A program made the position numbers and the translations under genes. From assembly GCA_021325385.1 (NCBI GenBank), contig JAJPHH010000122.1:1-64000 (forward strand): DNA of 64,000 nt, written 5' to 3'. This document shows positions 17,554-27,377 of the stretch, piece by piece (position 1 is the first letter of the stretch; each line of letters starts with the position of its first letter). This DNA comes from Alphaproteobacteria bacterium. Its GTDB lineage: Bacteria; Pseudomonadota; Alphaproteobacteria; Rhizobiales; Beijerinckiaceae. Under the pieces are notes generated by a model. The model saw only the letters and a program-made list of their open reading frames with translations. It was not told the origin of the DNA and ran no database searches.

Positions 17554-18381
17554 ATGTCCTCCCGAGAGTCCGCAAACATGAACGAGATGGCCCAGACCGC
17601 GCGCACGAATGCTGTCCAGAATGCGTCGCGAGAAAAAATCGCAGTGCGCGGATTGAGCTTCTATTATGGCGGCTCGCGCGCGCTCAAAGACATCAATCTT
17701 TCGTTCTCCGAGAACAAGGTCACCGCTCTAATCGGCCCCTCCGGCTGCGGTAAATCGACCTTTTTGCGTGTCCTCAATCGGATGTACGACCTTTATCCGA
17801 ACCAGCGCGCCGAGGGCGAAGTCCTGCTCGACGGCGAGAACATCCTCGACGCCAAGCTCGATTTGAACTTGTTGCGTTCGCGCGTCGGCATGGTGTTTCA
17901 GAAACCGACGCCGTTCCCGATGTCGATCTACGACAATATCGCCTTCGGCATCAAACTGTATGAGAAATTGAGCAAGTCCGAACTGGACGGTCGGGTCGAA
18001 TCGGCCCTGCGCCGCTCCGCCTTGTGGGACGAAGTCAAGGACAAGCTGGCGGCGAGCGGCCTCTCCCTCTCTGGCGGCCAGCAGCAGCGTCTCTGCATCG
18101 CCCGCACCATCGCGATCAAGCCGGAAGTCATTTTGTTCGACGAGCCGTGTTCGGCGCTCGACCCGATTTCGACTTCCAAGATCGAAGAGCTGATCGACGA
18201 GCTGACCGACGATTACACGATCGTCATCGTCACCCACAGCATGCAGCAGGCGGCGCGCGTCTCCGAATACACCGCCTTCATGTATCTCGGAGAGCTGATC
18301 GAATTCGACGACACCAGCAAAGTCTTCACCTCGCCGCGGGAGAAGCGCACCCAGGATTACATCACCGGCCGCTTCGGCTGA
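17554..18381 (+). CDS. pstB: Phosphate ABC transporter ATP-binding protein
   Basis: A 275-residue ATPase. Walker A is GPSGCGKS, the signature is LSGGQQQRL, and Walker B is [13 protein letters not shown] with the PstB-typical Cys. The H-loop histidine is in IVTHSMQQA. Start choice is uncertain: ATG 17554 gives 275 residues, while ATG 17578 with GAGAG at 17563-17567 gives 267 and is also plausible. It lies in the pst operon between pstA and phoU. Confidence 0.95.
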   Translation: MSSRESANMNEMAQTARTNAVQNASREKIAVRGLSFYYGGSRALKDINLSFSENKVTALIGPSGCGKSTFLRVLNRMYDLYPNQRAEGEVLLDGENILDAKLDLNLLRSRVGMVFQKPTPFPMSIYDNIAFGIKLYEKLSKSELDGRVESALRRSALWDEVKDKLAASGLSLSGGQQQRLCIARTIAIKPEVILFDEPCSALDPISTSKIEELIDELTDDYTIVIVTHSMQQAARVSEYTAFMYLGELIEFDDTSKVFTSPREKRTQDYITGRFG

Positions 18382-18391
18382 GGAGATTTTG

Positions 18392-19114
18392 ATGAGCGAA
18401 CACATCGTCAGGGCCTATGACAAAGAGCTCGATGCGCTCGGCCGGCGCATCGGCGAAATGGGCGGCATCGCCGAAAAGATGGTCGTCGACGCGATGGACG
18501 CGCTCGGTTCGGTCAATAACGAGTTGGCCCAGCAGGTCATCGCCACCGATCCGCGCCTCGACACGCTGCAGCGCGAGATCGAAGAGCAGGCCATCTTGAC
18601 GATCGCGCGTCGCCAGCCGATGGCGGTCGATTTGCGCGAGATCATCGGCGCGATCCGCGTCGCCGGCGACCTCGAGCGCATCGGCGACCTCGCCAAGAAC
18701 ATCGCCCGACGGTCGGTGAAAATCGGCCCGGAATCGCGCGTGCCGCGCGCTTCGGTGGGCTTGAAGCACATGAACGATCTCGCCACCGAGCAATTGAAGG
18801 ACGTGCTCGACGCTTACGCGCTGCGCGACGCCGACCGCGCGCATGCCGTATGGACGCGGGACGCCGAGCTCGACGCGCTCGAAGATTCGGTGTTTCGCGA
18901 CCTTCTCACCCATATGATGGAGGATCCGCGCAACATCTCCTTCTGCGCGCATCTCCTTTTCTGCTCCAAAAACATCGAACGGATCGGCGATCACGCGACC
19001 AACATTGCCGAGACGGTCTACTATCTCGTGACGGGCGGAACGCTTCCGGCCGAACGTCCGAAGGGACATCCCGACCAGGCGACGCCGGCTCCGCTCGGGG
19101 CGGTTGAGCAATGA
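18392..19114 (+). CDS. phoU: Phosphate signalling regulator PhoU
   Basis: A 240-residue all-helical protein made of two PhoU repeats. Both repeats carry the metal-cluster motifs: DLERIGDLAKNIARR in the first and NIERIGDHATNIAE in the second. It links the Pst transporter to PhoR, damping the Pho response when phosphate is high. The ATG at 18392 has AGGAG at 18381-18385; a TTG one codon earlier is less likely. It overlaps phoB by four bases. Confidence 0.96.
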   Translation: MSEHIVRAYDKELDALGRRIGEMGGIAEKMVVDAMDALGSVNNELAQQVIATDPRLDTLQREIEEQAILTIARRQPMAVDLREIIGAIRVAGDLERIGDLAKNIARRSVKIGPESRVPRASVGLKHMNDLATEQLKDVLDAYALRDADRAHAVWTRDAELDALEDSVFRDLLTHMMEDPRNISFCAHLLFCSKNIERIGDHATNIAETVYYLVTGGTLPAERPKGHPDQATPAPLGAVEQ

Positions 19115-19851
19115 AGGAGGAACGCCGGGATCTCAGCCGGGCGGCGACGGTCGCGGCGCCGCGAATTCTCGTGGTCGAGGACGAATCCGATCTCGCCTTG
19201 CTGCTCGCCTATAATTTGGAGGCCGAGGGCTACGCGCCCGAATGCGTCGAGCGCGGCGACGAAGCGGAGCTACGGCTGGCTGAAAACCCGCCCGACCTGT
19301 TGATCCTCGATTGGATGCTGCCCGGCGTTTCGGGCCTCGAAATTTGCCGCCGATTGCGGGCGCGAGAATCGAATCGAACGCTGCCGGTCATCATGCTGAC
19401 CGCGCGCGGCGAAGAGGGCGAGCGCGTGCGCGGGCTTTCGGTCGGCGCGGACGATTACGTGGTCAAGCCTTTTTCCGTGCCCGAACTCATGGCGCGCGTG
19501 CGGGCGTTGCTCCGGCGCAGCCGGCCCGAGCGCATCGCCGAAAGGCTTTCCGCCGGCGATCTCGACCTCGATCGCGAGACAAAGCGGGTCCGACGCGGCG
19601 CGCGCGACATCCATCTCGGTCCGACCGAGTTTCGCTTGCTGGAATATCTGCTGGAGCGGCCGGGCCGCGTCTTTTCGCGCGCGCAGCTGCTCGACGGCGT
19701 CTGGGGGCTTTCGGCCGAAATCGACGAGCGCACGGTCGACGTCCATATCGGGCGCCTGCGCAAGGCGCTGTCGCGCGGCAAGGAGCGCGATCCGATCCGC
19801 ACGGTGCGCGGCGCCGGCTACGCCTTCGACGAGACTTTCGGAAAGTTGTAG
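19111..19851 (+). CDS. phoB: Phosphate regulon response regulator PhoB
   Basis: A 246-residue OmpR-class response regulator. The receiver domain (about 18-135) has acidic residues VVEDES, phosphoacceptor Asp67 in LILDWMLPG, and Lys in VVKPFS. The C-terminal winged helix (about 150-240) includes TEFRLLEYLLERPGRVFSR and RTVDVHIGRLRKAL. It starts within the phoU stop (ATGA overlap). It would bind the Pho box at 14470-14502. Confidence 0.96.
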   Translation: MKEERRDLSRAATVAAPRILVVEDESDLALLLAYNLEAEGYAPECVERGDEAELRLAENPPDLLILDWMLPGVSGLEICRRLRARESNRTLPVIMLTARGEEGERVRGLSVGADDYVVKPFSVPELMARVRALLRRSRPERIAERLSAGDLDLDRETKRVRRGARDIHLGPTEFRLLEYLLERPGRVFSRAQLLDGVWGLSAEIDERTVDVHIGRLRKALSRGKERDPIRTVRGAGYAFDETFGKL

Positions 19852-19987
19852 CGCGCCTCGTCGTTCCGGGCCGTTCCGGCGGCCGCGGCATAAATTGGAT
19901 AACCAGATTTGCCTTAGCCGGCCTTTGTCGGGACGCGCGCAGACGCCCTCTCGCCGCCCCCTTCCGCCGAAGACGGGCGACCGCCGC

Positions 19988-20515
19988 TCACGCAATGCGA
20001 GCGGCGGCGCGTCGCTCGCGCTCTCGCTCGCGCCGTCGGTCCTGCGCCGGCTGATAGGCCATCCGGCCATGGTGGACGCAATAGGGGCCGTCGCCCTGGG
20101 TCTGGATGCCGCAATAGCGGAATTCCGAGGAGGTAGGGTCGCCGAGCGGCCAGCGGCACATCGCCTCTCTCAGCTCGACGATCGTCACTCGGAGCGACAT
20201 CGGGATGACGACGTCCTCGCGGAACTCGGGCTCCGCCTCGATCTCCGCGTCGCGCGCCAGCGCGAGCGCCGTATTGCCGCGAAAGCCGCCGCCGCTGCGC
20301 GGCGAAGGCGGGCGCGTTCCGGCCGGGCGCTGCTGCCTGACCCGCGGCGCAACGGGCGCGCTGGCCTTGACTCGGCCGGAAAGGCCGAGGCGGTGCACCT
20401 TGCCGATCACTGCGTTGCGCGTCACGCCGTCGCCGAGCTCGGCGGCGATCTGGCTGGCGCTCTTGCCGTCGAGCCACAATTGCCGCAGGAGCTCGACCTT
20501 CTCGTCAGTCCACAT
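19988..20515 (-). CDS. gcrA: GcrA cell cycle regulator
   Basis: A 175-residue alphaproteobacterial transcription factor that binds sigma70 holoenzyme and GANTC sites methylated by CcrM. The N-terminal helix-turn-helix begins [17 protein letters not shown] and runs through [19 protein letters not shown] (about 1-48). A basic/proline linker follows, and the C-terminal sigma-binding domain has CRWPLGDP and FRYCG...[12 protein letters not shown] longer open frame upstream to 20962 is not family-like, so ATG 20515 was chosen. It converges on phoB and diverges from argD. Confidence 0.95.
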   Translation of the reverse strand: MWTDEKVELLRQLWLDGKSASQIAAELGDGVTRNAVIGKVHRLGLSGRVKASAPVAPRVRQQRPAGTRPPSPRSGGGFRGNTALALARDAEIEAEPEFREDVVIPMSLRVTIVELREAMCRWPLGDPTSSEFRYCGIQTQGDGPYCVHHGRMAYQPAQDRRRERERERRAAARIA

Positions 20516-20963
20516 CTTGGCCTCGTTTCCGCCGGCGACCGCAGAGTTCGCCGGCCGTCTGAAAGCGTATGAACCCTGCGCTCCGACCCCTCGAACGGAA
20601 TCCGACGCCCCCGCTCGCTCGGCTGCGCCGACGAACGCTCCGCACTTCACGCTCTCTAGAAAACCGGCTCCACGACATCTCGTAGCCGACGAAAAGGAAT
20701 CTACACTACGCGTTGAATCGCGCGCAAGAGTCCTACTTCCACTCCCGTCGCTGTTTTCAACAGAGGATGCGCGAGGCGCCCAAGACAAACACGGCCGCGG
20801 CCGTACTTCCCGCGCCGCGCCAACGCCTAGAGAATTGACCCCAAAGCGGCCGGCGCCTATGATCCTGCTCCGCAGAGCGGCCGTCCCAGCGGGGCGGCGT
20901 TTTTGTTTGCGCCGCCTGGGGTTGTGGGTAGGCGTCCTATCCGGAACGCTGGAGTTGAACAAC
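20516..20963. other. Intergenic promoter region between gcrA and argD with three GANTC sites
   Basis: This 448-base gap must hold the promoters of the divergent gcrA and argD genes. GAATC (the CcrM methylation motif GANTC) occurs at 20598-20602, 20697-20701 and 20715-20719. Such clustering is consistent with methylation-dependent, GcrA-linked control. I see no small gene with a convincing ribosome site in it. GGAG at 20951-20954 serves argD. Confidence 0.5.
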
Positions 20964-22172
20964 GTGTCTTCCGCGATCGTGCCGGTTTATGCAAGGGCCG
21001 ACATCGCCTTCGATAGGGGCGAAGGCGCTTGGCTGATCTCGACGACCGGCGAGCGCTATCTCGATTTCGGGGCCGGCATCGCCGTCGCCTCGCTCGGCTA
21101 TTCGCATCCGCATCTGGTCGAGGCGCTGACGCGTCAAGGCCAGAAGCTTTGGCACACGTCCAACCTTTTTCAGATCCCGGAAGGCGAGAGGCTGGCGCGC
21201 CGCCTCACGGAGGCGACATTCGCCGATCTCGTCTTTTTCTCCAATTCAGGCGCGGAGGCGAACGAGGCCGCGATCAAGATGGCGCGCAAGTGGCAGTCGG
21301 TCGGCGGCCGGCCCGAGCGCTACCGCTTCATCACGTTCGAGGGCGCTTTCCATGGCCGCACCTTGGCGACGATCGCCGCAGGGGGGCAGGCCAAATATCT
21401 TGAAGGCTTCGGGCCGAAGGTCGAGGGTTTCGACCAGATTCCGGTCACCACGATCGAGGCGGTCGAGAAAGCGATCGGGCCGGAAACTGGCGCCATCTTG
21501 ATCGAGCCGATCATGGGCGAGGGCGGCGTGCGCGTCGTGCCGCCGGCCTTCCTACGCGGCTTGCGCGCCCTCTGCGACGCCTACGGACTTCTGCTCGTCT
21601 TCGACGAGATCCAGACCGGGGTCGGCCGCACGGGCAAACTCTTCGCTTATCAACATTCTGGCATTCACCCCGACATCATGACGATCGCCAAGGGGATTGG
21701 CGGCGGCTTTCCGATGGGCGCGTGCCTCGCCACGGCCGACGCGGCCAAGGGCTTCACGACCGGGACGCACGGCACCACTTTCGGCGGCAATCCGCTGGCT
21801 ATGGCGGTCGGCAATGCGGTGCTCGACGTGGTGCTGGCGCCCGGCTTCATCGAGCGCGTCGCGCGGCTTGGCCTGATGTTGCGGCAGCGCCTCGCCGAAT
21901 TGAAGGACCGCCACGACGCGATCATTGAAGAGGTGCGCGGCGAAGGCCTACTGGTCGGCTTGAAGGTCAAGGTCGCCAACGCCGATTTCGCCGCCGCGGC
22001 GCGCAAGGAGAAGTTGCTGACCATTCCGGCCGGCGACAACGTCGTGCGCTTGGCGCCGCCCTTGATCGTCAGCGACGAGGAGCTGCTCGAGGGCGTGCGC
22101 CGCCTCGATGCGGCCTGCGCCCGGCTCGAAGCGGAAGCGACCGCCGCCGCTCAGAAGGGCGCGGCCGAATGA
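20964..22172 (+). CDS. argD: Acetylornithine aminotransferase (possibly also succinyldiaminopimelate aminotransferase)
   Basis: A 402-residue PLP-dependent class III aminotransferase. It makes N-acetylornithine in arginine biosynthesis and often also acts in lysine biosynthesis. Motifs: [16 protein letters not shown] (phosphate binding), [13 protein letters not shown], and the PLP lysine K243 in [11 protein letters not shown]. The GTG at 20964, ten bases past GGAG, gives the usual family length; an upstream frame would add about 250 non-homologous residues. It overlaps argF by four bases. Confidence 0.95.
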   Translation: MSSAIVPVYARADIAFDRGEGAWLISTTGERYLDFGAGIAVASLGYSHPHLVEALTRQGQKLWHTSNLFQIPEGERLARRLTEATFADLVFFSNSGAEANEAAIKMARKWQSVGGRPERYRFITFEGAFHGRTLATIAAGGQAKYLEGFGPKVEGFDQIPVTTIEAVEKAIGPETGAILIEPIMGEGGVRVVPPAFLRGLRALCDAYGLLLVFDEIQTGVGRTGKLFAYQHSGIHPDIMTIAKGIGGGFPMGACLATADAAKGFTTGTHGTTFGGNPLAMAVGNAVLDVVLAPGFIERVARLGLMLRQRLAELKDRHDAIIEEVRGEGLLVGLKVKVANADFAAAARKEKLLTIPAGDNVVRLAPPLIVSDEELLEGVRRLDAACARLEAEATAAAQKGAAE

Positions 22173-23116
22173 CCCGGACGCCGCCCGCAGCGCCCGTCCG
22201 GCACTTTCTCGACCTGTCGAAGGTTGCAGCGAGCGACCTGCGCCACATTCTCGACAGGTCCTCGGCGATGAAGGCGAGCCGCATCCGCGGCGAGCCGCCG
22301 AAGGCGCGTCCGCTCGCCGGCAAAACCCTGGCGATGATCTTCGACCAGCCATCGACCCGAACCCGGGTTTCTTTCGAGAAAGCGATGCGCGAACTCGGCG
22401 GCGACGCCATGATGCTGACCGGCGCCGAGATGCAACTCGGCCGCGGCGAAACCCTCGCCGACACCGCACGGGTCCTGTCCCGCTATGTCGATGCGATCAT
22501 GATTCGCGTGCTCGACCACCAATCGCTGGAGGAATTGGCGCGCTATGCGACCGTGCCGGTGATCAACGGTCTGACCAAGCGGTCTCACCCTTGTCAGGCG
22601 ATGGCCGACATCCTAACTTTCGAGGAGCATCGCGGTCCGATCCGCGGGCGGAAGATCGCTTGGAGCGGCGATTACAACAACGTTCTTTCGTCCTGGATCG
22701 ACGCGTCGGCCCGTTTCGAATTCTCGCTCGACATCGCCTGTCCCCCCGAATTGCAGCCGCCGGCCGCCCGCATTGAGGCGGCGCGGGCCCTCGGCGCGGA
22801 CGTGAAGATCGGCGCGGATCCGTTTGCGGCGGTGGCCGGCGCGGCGGCCGTGATCTCCGACTGCTGGGTGTCGATGGGCGACGAGGACGAAGGGCGACGG
22901 CACAATCTTCTCGCGCCCTATCAAGTCAACCAGCAGCTGATGAACGCGGCGGCCAAGGACGCGATTTTCATGCACTGCCTGCCTGCTCATCGCGGGGAGG
23001 AAGTGACAGACGACGTCATGGACGGACCGCAATCGGTTGTCTTCGACGAGGCGGAGAACCGTCTGCACGCCCAGAAAGGCATTCTCGCCTGGTGCTTAGG
23101 GGCGCTGGACCCATAA
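22169..23116 (+). CDS. argF: Ornithine carbamoyltransferase
   Basis: A 315-residue enzyme forming citrulline from ornithine and carbamoyl phosphate. Carbamoyl-phosphate motif STRTR, ornithine-side motifs HPCQ and [10 protein letters not shown], and the VSMGDE loop are all present. Translationally coupled to argD (ATGA overlap). The order argD-argF-hslO is common in alphaproteobacteria. Confidence 0.97.
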   Translation: MTRTPPAAPVRHFLDLSKVAASDLRHILDRSSAMKASRIRGEPPKARPLAGKTLAMIFDQPSTRTRVSFEKAMRELGGDAMMLTGAEMQLGRGETLADTARVLSRYVDAIMIRVLDHQSLEELARYATVPVINGLTKRSHPCQAMADILTFEEHRGPIRGRKIAWSGDYNNVLSSWIDASARFEFSLDIACPPELQPPAARIEAARALGADVKIGADPFAAVAGAAAVISDCWVSMGDEDEGRRHNLLAPYQVNQQLMNAAAKDAIFMHCLPAHRGEEVTDDVMDGPQSVVFDEAENRLHAQKGILAWCLGALDP

Positions 23117-23171
23117 TCAGTCCCGCCTTTCGCGACAGGCGGTCTGACAAGCGTTAAGGAGCGTTCGAACG

Positions 23172-24146
23172 GTGAACGACAACGTTCGCAGCCGCGCGGT
23201 TTCCGACGACCGGCGCGAAGACATCGTATTGCCCTTCGCGGTCGAGCCGCTGAGCACGCGCGGCCGCGTGGTGCGGCTCGGCCCGGCGATCGACGCGATC
23301 CTGAAACGCCACGCCTATCCTTCGCCGGTGGCGCGCATCGTCGGCGAAGCCGCGGCCTTGACGGTTCTGCTCGGCTCGGCCCTGAAAATCGAGGGCAGCT
23401 TTCAACTGCAGACCAAGACCAACGGTCCGCTGAACATGCTGATCGTCGATTTCGATGCGCCGTCGAATTTGCGCGCGCTGGCTCGGTTCGACGCCGACAA
23501 AATCGCGGCGGCCAGCGAGCAGGCGCGGTCCGGCGACCTGCTCGGCGACGGCCATCTCGCCTTTACCGTCGATCCCGGCGCCGGCCTGTCGCGTTATCAG
23601 GGCGTCATTCCACTGGACGGCCAGGGCCTCGAAGCCGCGGCGCACCAGTATTTCCAGCGCTCCGAACAGATCCCCACGCTCGTGCGTCTGGCGGTCGGCG
23701 AAGTGGTCACGCCGGACGCGGTTCATTGGCGCGCCGGCGGCTTGATGGCCCAGTATCTCCCCGATTCGCCTGAACGGCGGCGGCAGGCGGACCTCGATCC
23801 CGGCGACGCCCCGGAAGGCGCGCCGCGCGATATCGTGCTCGAGGACGACGCATGGACCGAGGCGCGCGCCCTGGTCGGCACGGTCGAGGATCACGAATTG
23901 ATCGATCCGACCCTCTCGAGCGAGCGTTTGCTTTATCGGCTGTTTCACGAACGCGGCGTGCGCGTCTTCACGCAGGGCGATCTGCGCGACGCCTGCCGCT
24001 GCTCTCGCGAGCGGATCGAGGCGATGCTGCGCCGGTTCTCGTCCGAAGAGCGCCGCGACATGGTCGGCGACGACGGCAAGATCGGCGTGACCTGCGAATT
24101 CTGTTCGACGAAGCGGGTGTTCGATCCGGCGGAGTTCGAAAGCTGA
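23172..24146 (+). CDS. hslO: Redox-regulated molecular chaperone Hsp33
   Basis: A 324-residue cytosolic holdase chaperone activated by oxidation. The C-terminal zinc switch has C275 and C277 (CRC) and C308 and C311 (CEFC). The N-terminal substrate-binding domain includes ALTVLLGSALKIEGSFQLQTK-like sequence. The start is GTG 23172 with AAGGAG at 23156-23161. It lies 55 bases after argF, probably in the same transcript. Confidence 0.95.
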   Translation: MNDNVRSRAVSDDRREDIVLPFAVEPLSTRGRVVRLGPAIDAILKRHAYPSPVARIVGEAAALTVLLGSALKIEGSFQLQTKTNGPLNMLIVDFDAPSNLRALARFDADKIAAASEQARSGDLLGDGHLAFTVDPGAGLSRYQGVIPLDGQGLEAAAHQYFQRSEQIPTLVRLAVGEVVTPDAVHWRAGGLMAQYLPDSPERRRQADLDPGDAPEGAPRDIVLEDDAWTEARALVGTVEDHELIDPTLSSERLLYRLFHERGVRVFTQGDLRDACRCSRERIEAMLRRFSSEERRDMVGDDGKIGVTCEFCSTKRVFDPAEFES

Positions 24147-24204
24147 GTTTTCGCGGGAGGCCGCCCTGCAATCGCGTTGGCGCTTACGGAGCGCATGGGA
24201 GTCT

Positions 24205-24237
24205 GATTGCGCCGGAATCTAATCTTCCGGCGCAATC
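24205..24237. other. Perfect 13-bp inverted repeat downstream of hslO
   Basis: GATTGCGCCGGAA (24205-24217) is followed by a seven-base spacer and its exact reverse complement (24225-24237). It lies 58 bases after the hslO stop. No T-tract follows, so it is not a classic terminator. It may be a REP-like element or an RNA-stabilising hairpin. Confidence 0.8.
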
Positions 24238-24253
24238 GCCGGGGGCGCTCGCG

Positions 24254-24300
24254 AATGTCGAGCGCGCCGCGCGATTTGCCTGATCGCGCGCTCCGACATT
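24254..24300. other. Second long inverted repeat before the prenyl synthase gene
   Basis: AATGTCG-AGCGCGC (from 24254) pairs with GCGCGCT-CCGACATT (ending 24300), with one bulge and a GC-rich inner stem. It follows the 24205-24237 palindrome by 16 bases and precedes the ispA ATG by 42. The two hairpins together fill most of the hslO-ispA gap. Confidence 0.65.
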
Positions 24301-24342
24301 AAGGTGCCGCCCAATTGCGACAGGGGAGCCATAAAATCCTGC

Positions 24343-25275
24343 ATGATGACGAAATCCGGCCCTGACGAGTTCGCCGTGCGTCTCAAAGAAACCGGCTCGG
24401 CGGTCGAGGCGATGCTTGAGCGCCTGCTGGCCGATGCGCCGCTCGCCGGAGAAATTGCGCGCCCGCCGCGGCTCGTCGCCGCGATGCGGCACGGCGCGCT
24501 CGCCGGCGGCAAACGGCTCAGGCCATTTCTGACGATCGAGACGGCGAAGGCGCTGGGCCTGGGCGGCGAAGGGCCTTTGCGCGCCGGCGCGGCGATCGAA
24601 CTGGTCCATTGCTATTCGCTGGTTCACGACGACCTTCCGGCGATGGACGACGACGACCTCAGACGCGGCCGCCCGACCGTCCACAAGGCTTTCGACGAGG
24701 CGACGGCGATCCTCGCCGGCGACGCGTTGTTGACGCTCGCTTTCGACGCAATGGGCGAAGCCGCGACCCATCCGGACGGCGCGATCCGCGCCGCGCTTTG
24801 CGTCGGTCTCGCCCGCGCCGCCGGACTTGGCGGCATGGCGGGCGGACAGATGCTCGATCTCGAGGCGGAATCGGCGGCTGCGCCGCTCGATAGCGACGCG
24901 ATTTTACGGCTGCAGGCGATGAAGACAGGCGCCCTGCTGCATTTCTCGGTCGACGCCGGCGCGATCATCGCCGCCGCGCCCCCGCCGGCGCGCGTCGCGC
25001 TGTCGCGCTACGGCCATGCGCTTGGCGCAGCCTTCCAGATCGCCGACGACATTCTCGACGCGGAGGGTGACGAGGCGACGCTCGGCAAACGCGCCGGCAA
25101 GGACGCCGGCCGCAACAAGGCGACCTTCGTCGCCGCCCTCGGCTTAGACGGCGCCAAGGCGGCGCGCGACCGGCTGGTCGCGGAGGCCGAGGCGGCGTTG
25201 AACGAGACCGGGCTCGGCGACAAGGTTGAAATATTGCGCGCCGCAGCGCGATTCGTCGCGACGCGGGCGAGCTAA
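24343..25275 (+). CDS. ispA: Polyprenyl (geranyl/farnesyl) diphosphate synthase
   Basis: A 310-residue prenyltransferase condensing IPP with allylic diphosphates. The first aspartate-rich motif DDLPAMDD is at residues 96-103 and the second, DDILD, at 235-239; GGKRLRP lies at 55-61. The DDxxxxD spacing before a small residue fits farnesyl-type synthases. ATG 24343 is chosen; GGGGAG at 24323-24328 is a distant ribosome site, so the adjacent ATG 24346 or another start is possible. Its stop overlaps that of the converging deacetylase gene. Confidence 0.92.
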   Translation: MMTKSGPDEFAVRLKETGSAVEAMLERLLADAPLAGEIARPPRLVAAMRHGALAGGKRLRPFLTIETAKALGLGGEGPLRAGAAIELVHCYSLVHDDLPAMDDDDLRRGRPTVHKAFDEATAILAGDALLTLAFDAMGEAATHPDGAIRAALCVGLARAAGLGGMAGGQMLDLEAESAAAPLDSDAILRLQAMKTGALLHFSVDAGAIIAAAPPPARVALSRYGHALGAAFQIADDILDAEGDEATLGKRAGKDAGRNKATFVAALGLDGAKAARDRLVAEAEAALNETGLGDKVEILRAAARFVATRAS

Positions 25276-26069
25276 GCCCGGCTCTGTTCGCTTGAGGACA
25301 AAGACCGGGACTTTCCTAGATACTCGCAAATCGCCTTGCTGACTTCCGCCGGCCGCGTGAAGTCGACGCGCGGATGGCGAAAGGGGACCCACTGAAAGCG
25401 CGCGTACCATAAAGTTCCCGGATGGGGCGGGCGGCTATAGTCGTATGCGCCGAGCGGCCGGAAACATTCGCGCTCGACGCCGACATAGCTCAAATTTTGC
25501 TGCTCGGAGGCGTAGAGCCGCAGCAGCGCGCGTTTTTGCTCGCGCTCCGTCTCGCTGAGGGCGATGATCGTCTCACGGCCGTTCGGATAGGGAAACGCTT
25601 GCGCGCCCGCCTTGCCGCCGAAGTAATTATACTCCGCGAATTCCAGAACGCTGACCTCGTCGACGAACAATTGGCCGAGCGCATTGAGCGCGTCGTGATC
25701 CGGATTGCCGCCTTCATAGGAGGGGAGCCAAATCTGATCGGGCCGATACGCGGCGACCGCCGTGCGAATCTCGGCATGGACTTGCGGAAGCTCGCGCCAC
25801 AGGAACCGCGCCGGCCGCGTCGCCCAGCCGATCGGCGTCAATCCGAGCGCCGCCGCCGCGCGTTCCGCCTCGCTTCTGCGGCGGGCGACGAGTCGAGCAT
25901 GGCCGCCGCGCCGCCACGCCCACATCGTCTCGCGCGAAAGGCAGCCATCGGTGAGGTAGAGGGCGAAGAGAGCGGCGCCTTGCGCTTTCGCCCGGCCGAT
26001 CGAAGCGGCGGCGGCGACGACCTCGTCGTCGGGATGGGGGACAAGCAGAAGAATCCGCGAGCCGAACAT
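25272..26069 (-). CDS. PIG-L / LmbE family deacetylase
   Basis: A 265-residue zinc-dependent N-deacetylase of the family that includes MshB, BshB and GlcNAc-PI deacetylase. The metal/catalytic motif HPDDE is at residues 12-16, and a later NPDHDAL supplies the third ligand. It lies 24 bases downstream of a GT4 glycosyltransferase in the same direction. This suggests that the two act in turn: transfer of an N-acetyl amino sugar, then its deacetylation. The acceptor is unknown. Confidence 0.88.
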   Translation of the reverse strand: MFGSRILLLVPHPDDEVVAAAASIGRAKAQGAALFALYLTDGCLSRETMWAWRRGGHARLVARRRSEAERAAAALGLTPIGWATRPARFLWRELPQVHAEIRTAVAAYRPDQIWLPSYEGGNPDHDALNALGQLFVDEVSVLEFAEYNYFGGKAGAQAFPYPNGRETIIALSETEREQKRALLRLYASEQQNLSYVGVERECFRPLGAYDYSRPPHPGTLWYARFQWVPFRHPRVDFTRPAEVSKAICEYLGKSRSLSSSEQSRA

Positions 26070-26093
26070 GCCGCTTACCGCCGATCTCCGCGT

Positions 26094-27377
26094 TCACCCT
26101 GAGGCTCGCGCCAGCGCCGCGCGCCAGCCCGGCGTCAGATCCTCGCGCAGAACGTCCGCCCAGCTCGCGAGACGTCGCGCTCCGTAATCGAGCGCCGCGC
26201 GCCGCATCTTCTCTCGCAAGGCTTCGCTTCGGGCCATTTCTTCGAGCGCCGTGGCCCAAGCCTCGGCGCCGCCCTCGACAGGGCGGATCGCCTCGTTGTG
26301 CTCGAAAACGCCCGCCGAACTTGCCTTGCGCGCCAGCAGCATCGGCGCGCCGGCGGCGATCGCTTCGGCCACCGCCATGCCGCCGATCTCCACCTCGGAG
26401 GGCAGCGCGACAAAGTCGACGCTGGCGTAAAGCCGGCCGAGTTCGGCCGGCGAGACGAATCCGGGCAAGCTGATATGACCGGCGAGGCGCTCGGCCAGCT
26501 CCGTTCGCATCGGGCCAAGGCCGGCGACGACGAGATGGAGCGGCGCGCCGGCGGCGATCGCGCGCTGAGCCGACTCGACCAAGATCGGCACGTTCTTGCC
26601 GACGTCCAGGCGACCGACAAAAAGGGCGATCGTACGATCCTGCGGAACGGCGTAGTCGCGTCGCAGCGCCTCTTGCTCGCGCCGATGCGGACCAAAGAGC
26701 AATTTGTCGACCCCGATGCGCAGCCGACTGACCCGCTGCGCGCCGAGAATTTGCGCAGCAAGGGCGCGGTCTTCGTCACGGGTAAAAAACACATGCGCCG
26801 CAGCGCGCAAATGGCGCTGCAACAGATGCGCCATCTTGGCGCCTTGCCGTTCGTCGAGGCGCAGCTCATCGATCAGCTTCCGCCGCAGCCAGGGTAGGCG
26901 TCTAAACACGCGCTCGATCGTCTGGCGGGTGAAAATCCTCGCGTAAGCGGGCGTGTCGGTATGGAAGGAGCTGGTCAGCGGCATGCCGCGGTCGCGCGCG
27001 ACGCGCTCGGCGGTTTTGGCGAAGGCGAAATAAGCGTCGGTCGTGTGGATCAGGTCATGGGCGGTCAGATCGCGCGCCAGCCGCCGATGATAGGAGGCGA
27101 GGTCCGAATGGGCGGGCACATAAGGGATGAATTTGAGCCGGGCGGTGCTGAAGACCGGCTTGAGATGCCGCAGCCTGACATGCGGCGCGAGCGCCTCCTC
27201 GCCGCGTTCGCCGGAAAAGTAGACGGTCAGGTCGAAAGGGAAATCGCCGAGGTCGGCCTCGGCCGCCGCCGCGGCGACACGCTCCCAATATTTGACATGG
27301 CCGCCGGCTTCCGCCGATCGCGGCAGATCGACTAGCGCGGCGATGCGGAGGCGGCGGGCGGGAGAGGGCGAAGTCAA
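26094..27377 (-). CDS. GT4-type glycosyltransferase
   Basis: A 427-residue retaining glycosyltransferase with the GT-B fold. The N-terminal half has the SSFHTDTPAYARIF segment seen in many GT4 mannosyl/glucosaminyl transferases. The C-terminal half has FVGRLDVGKNV, VVAGLGPMR and a donor-site EVEIGGMAVAEAIAAG in place of the usual EGFGLVxLEA pattern. The start is TTG 27377; no ATG or GTG lies near. It forms a pair with the PIG-L deacetylase 24 bases downstream. The product could be a glycolipid or a small glycosylated metabolite. Confidence 0.85.
   Translation of the reverse strand: MTSPSPARRLRIAALVDLPRSAEAGGHVKYWERVAAAAAEADLGDFPFDLTVYFSGERGEEALAPHVRLRHLKPVFSTARLKFIPYVPAHSDLASYHRRLARDLTAHDLIHTTDAYFAFAKTAERVARDRGMPLTSSFHTDTPAYARIFTRQTIERVFRRLPWLRRKLIDELRLDERQGAKMAHLLQRHLRAAAHVFFTRDEDRALAAQILGAQRVSRLRIGVDKLLFGPHRREQEALRRDYAVPQDRTIALFVGRLDVGKNVPILVESAQRAIAAGAPLHLVVAGLGPMRTELAERLAGHISLPGFVSPAELGRLYASVDFVALPSEVEIGGMAVAEAIAAGAPMLLARKASSAGVFEHNEAIRPVEGGAEAWATALEEMARSEALREKMRRAALDYGARRLASWADVLREDLTPGWRAALARASG

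Noticed and set aside
20516-20962. N-terminal extension of GcrA to 324 residues
   Set aside because: GcrA proteins begin with MWTDE; the extension is low-complexity and overlaps the promoter region.
25272-27377. Complete bacillithiol or mycothiol pathway
   Set aside because: Only a glycosyltransferase and a deacetylase are present, with no cysteine ligase nearby, and the donor motif is atypical.
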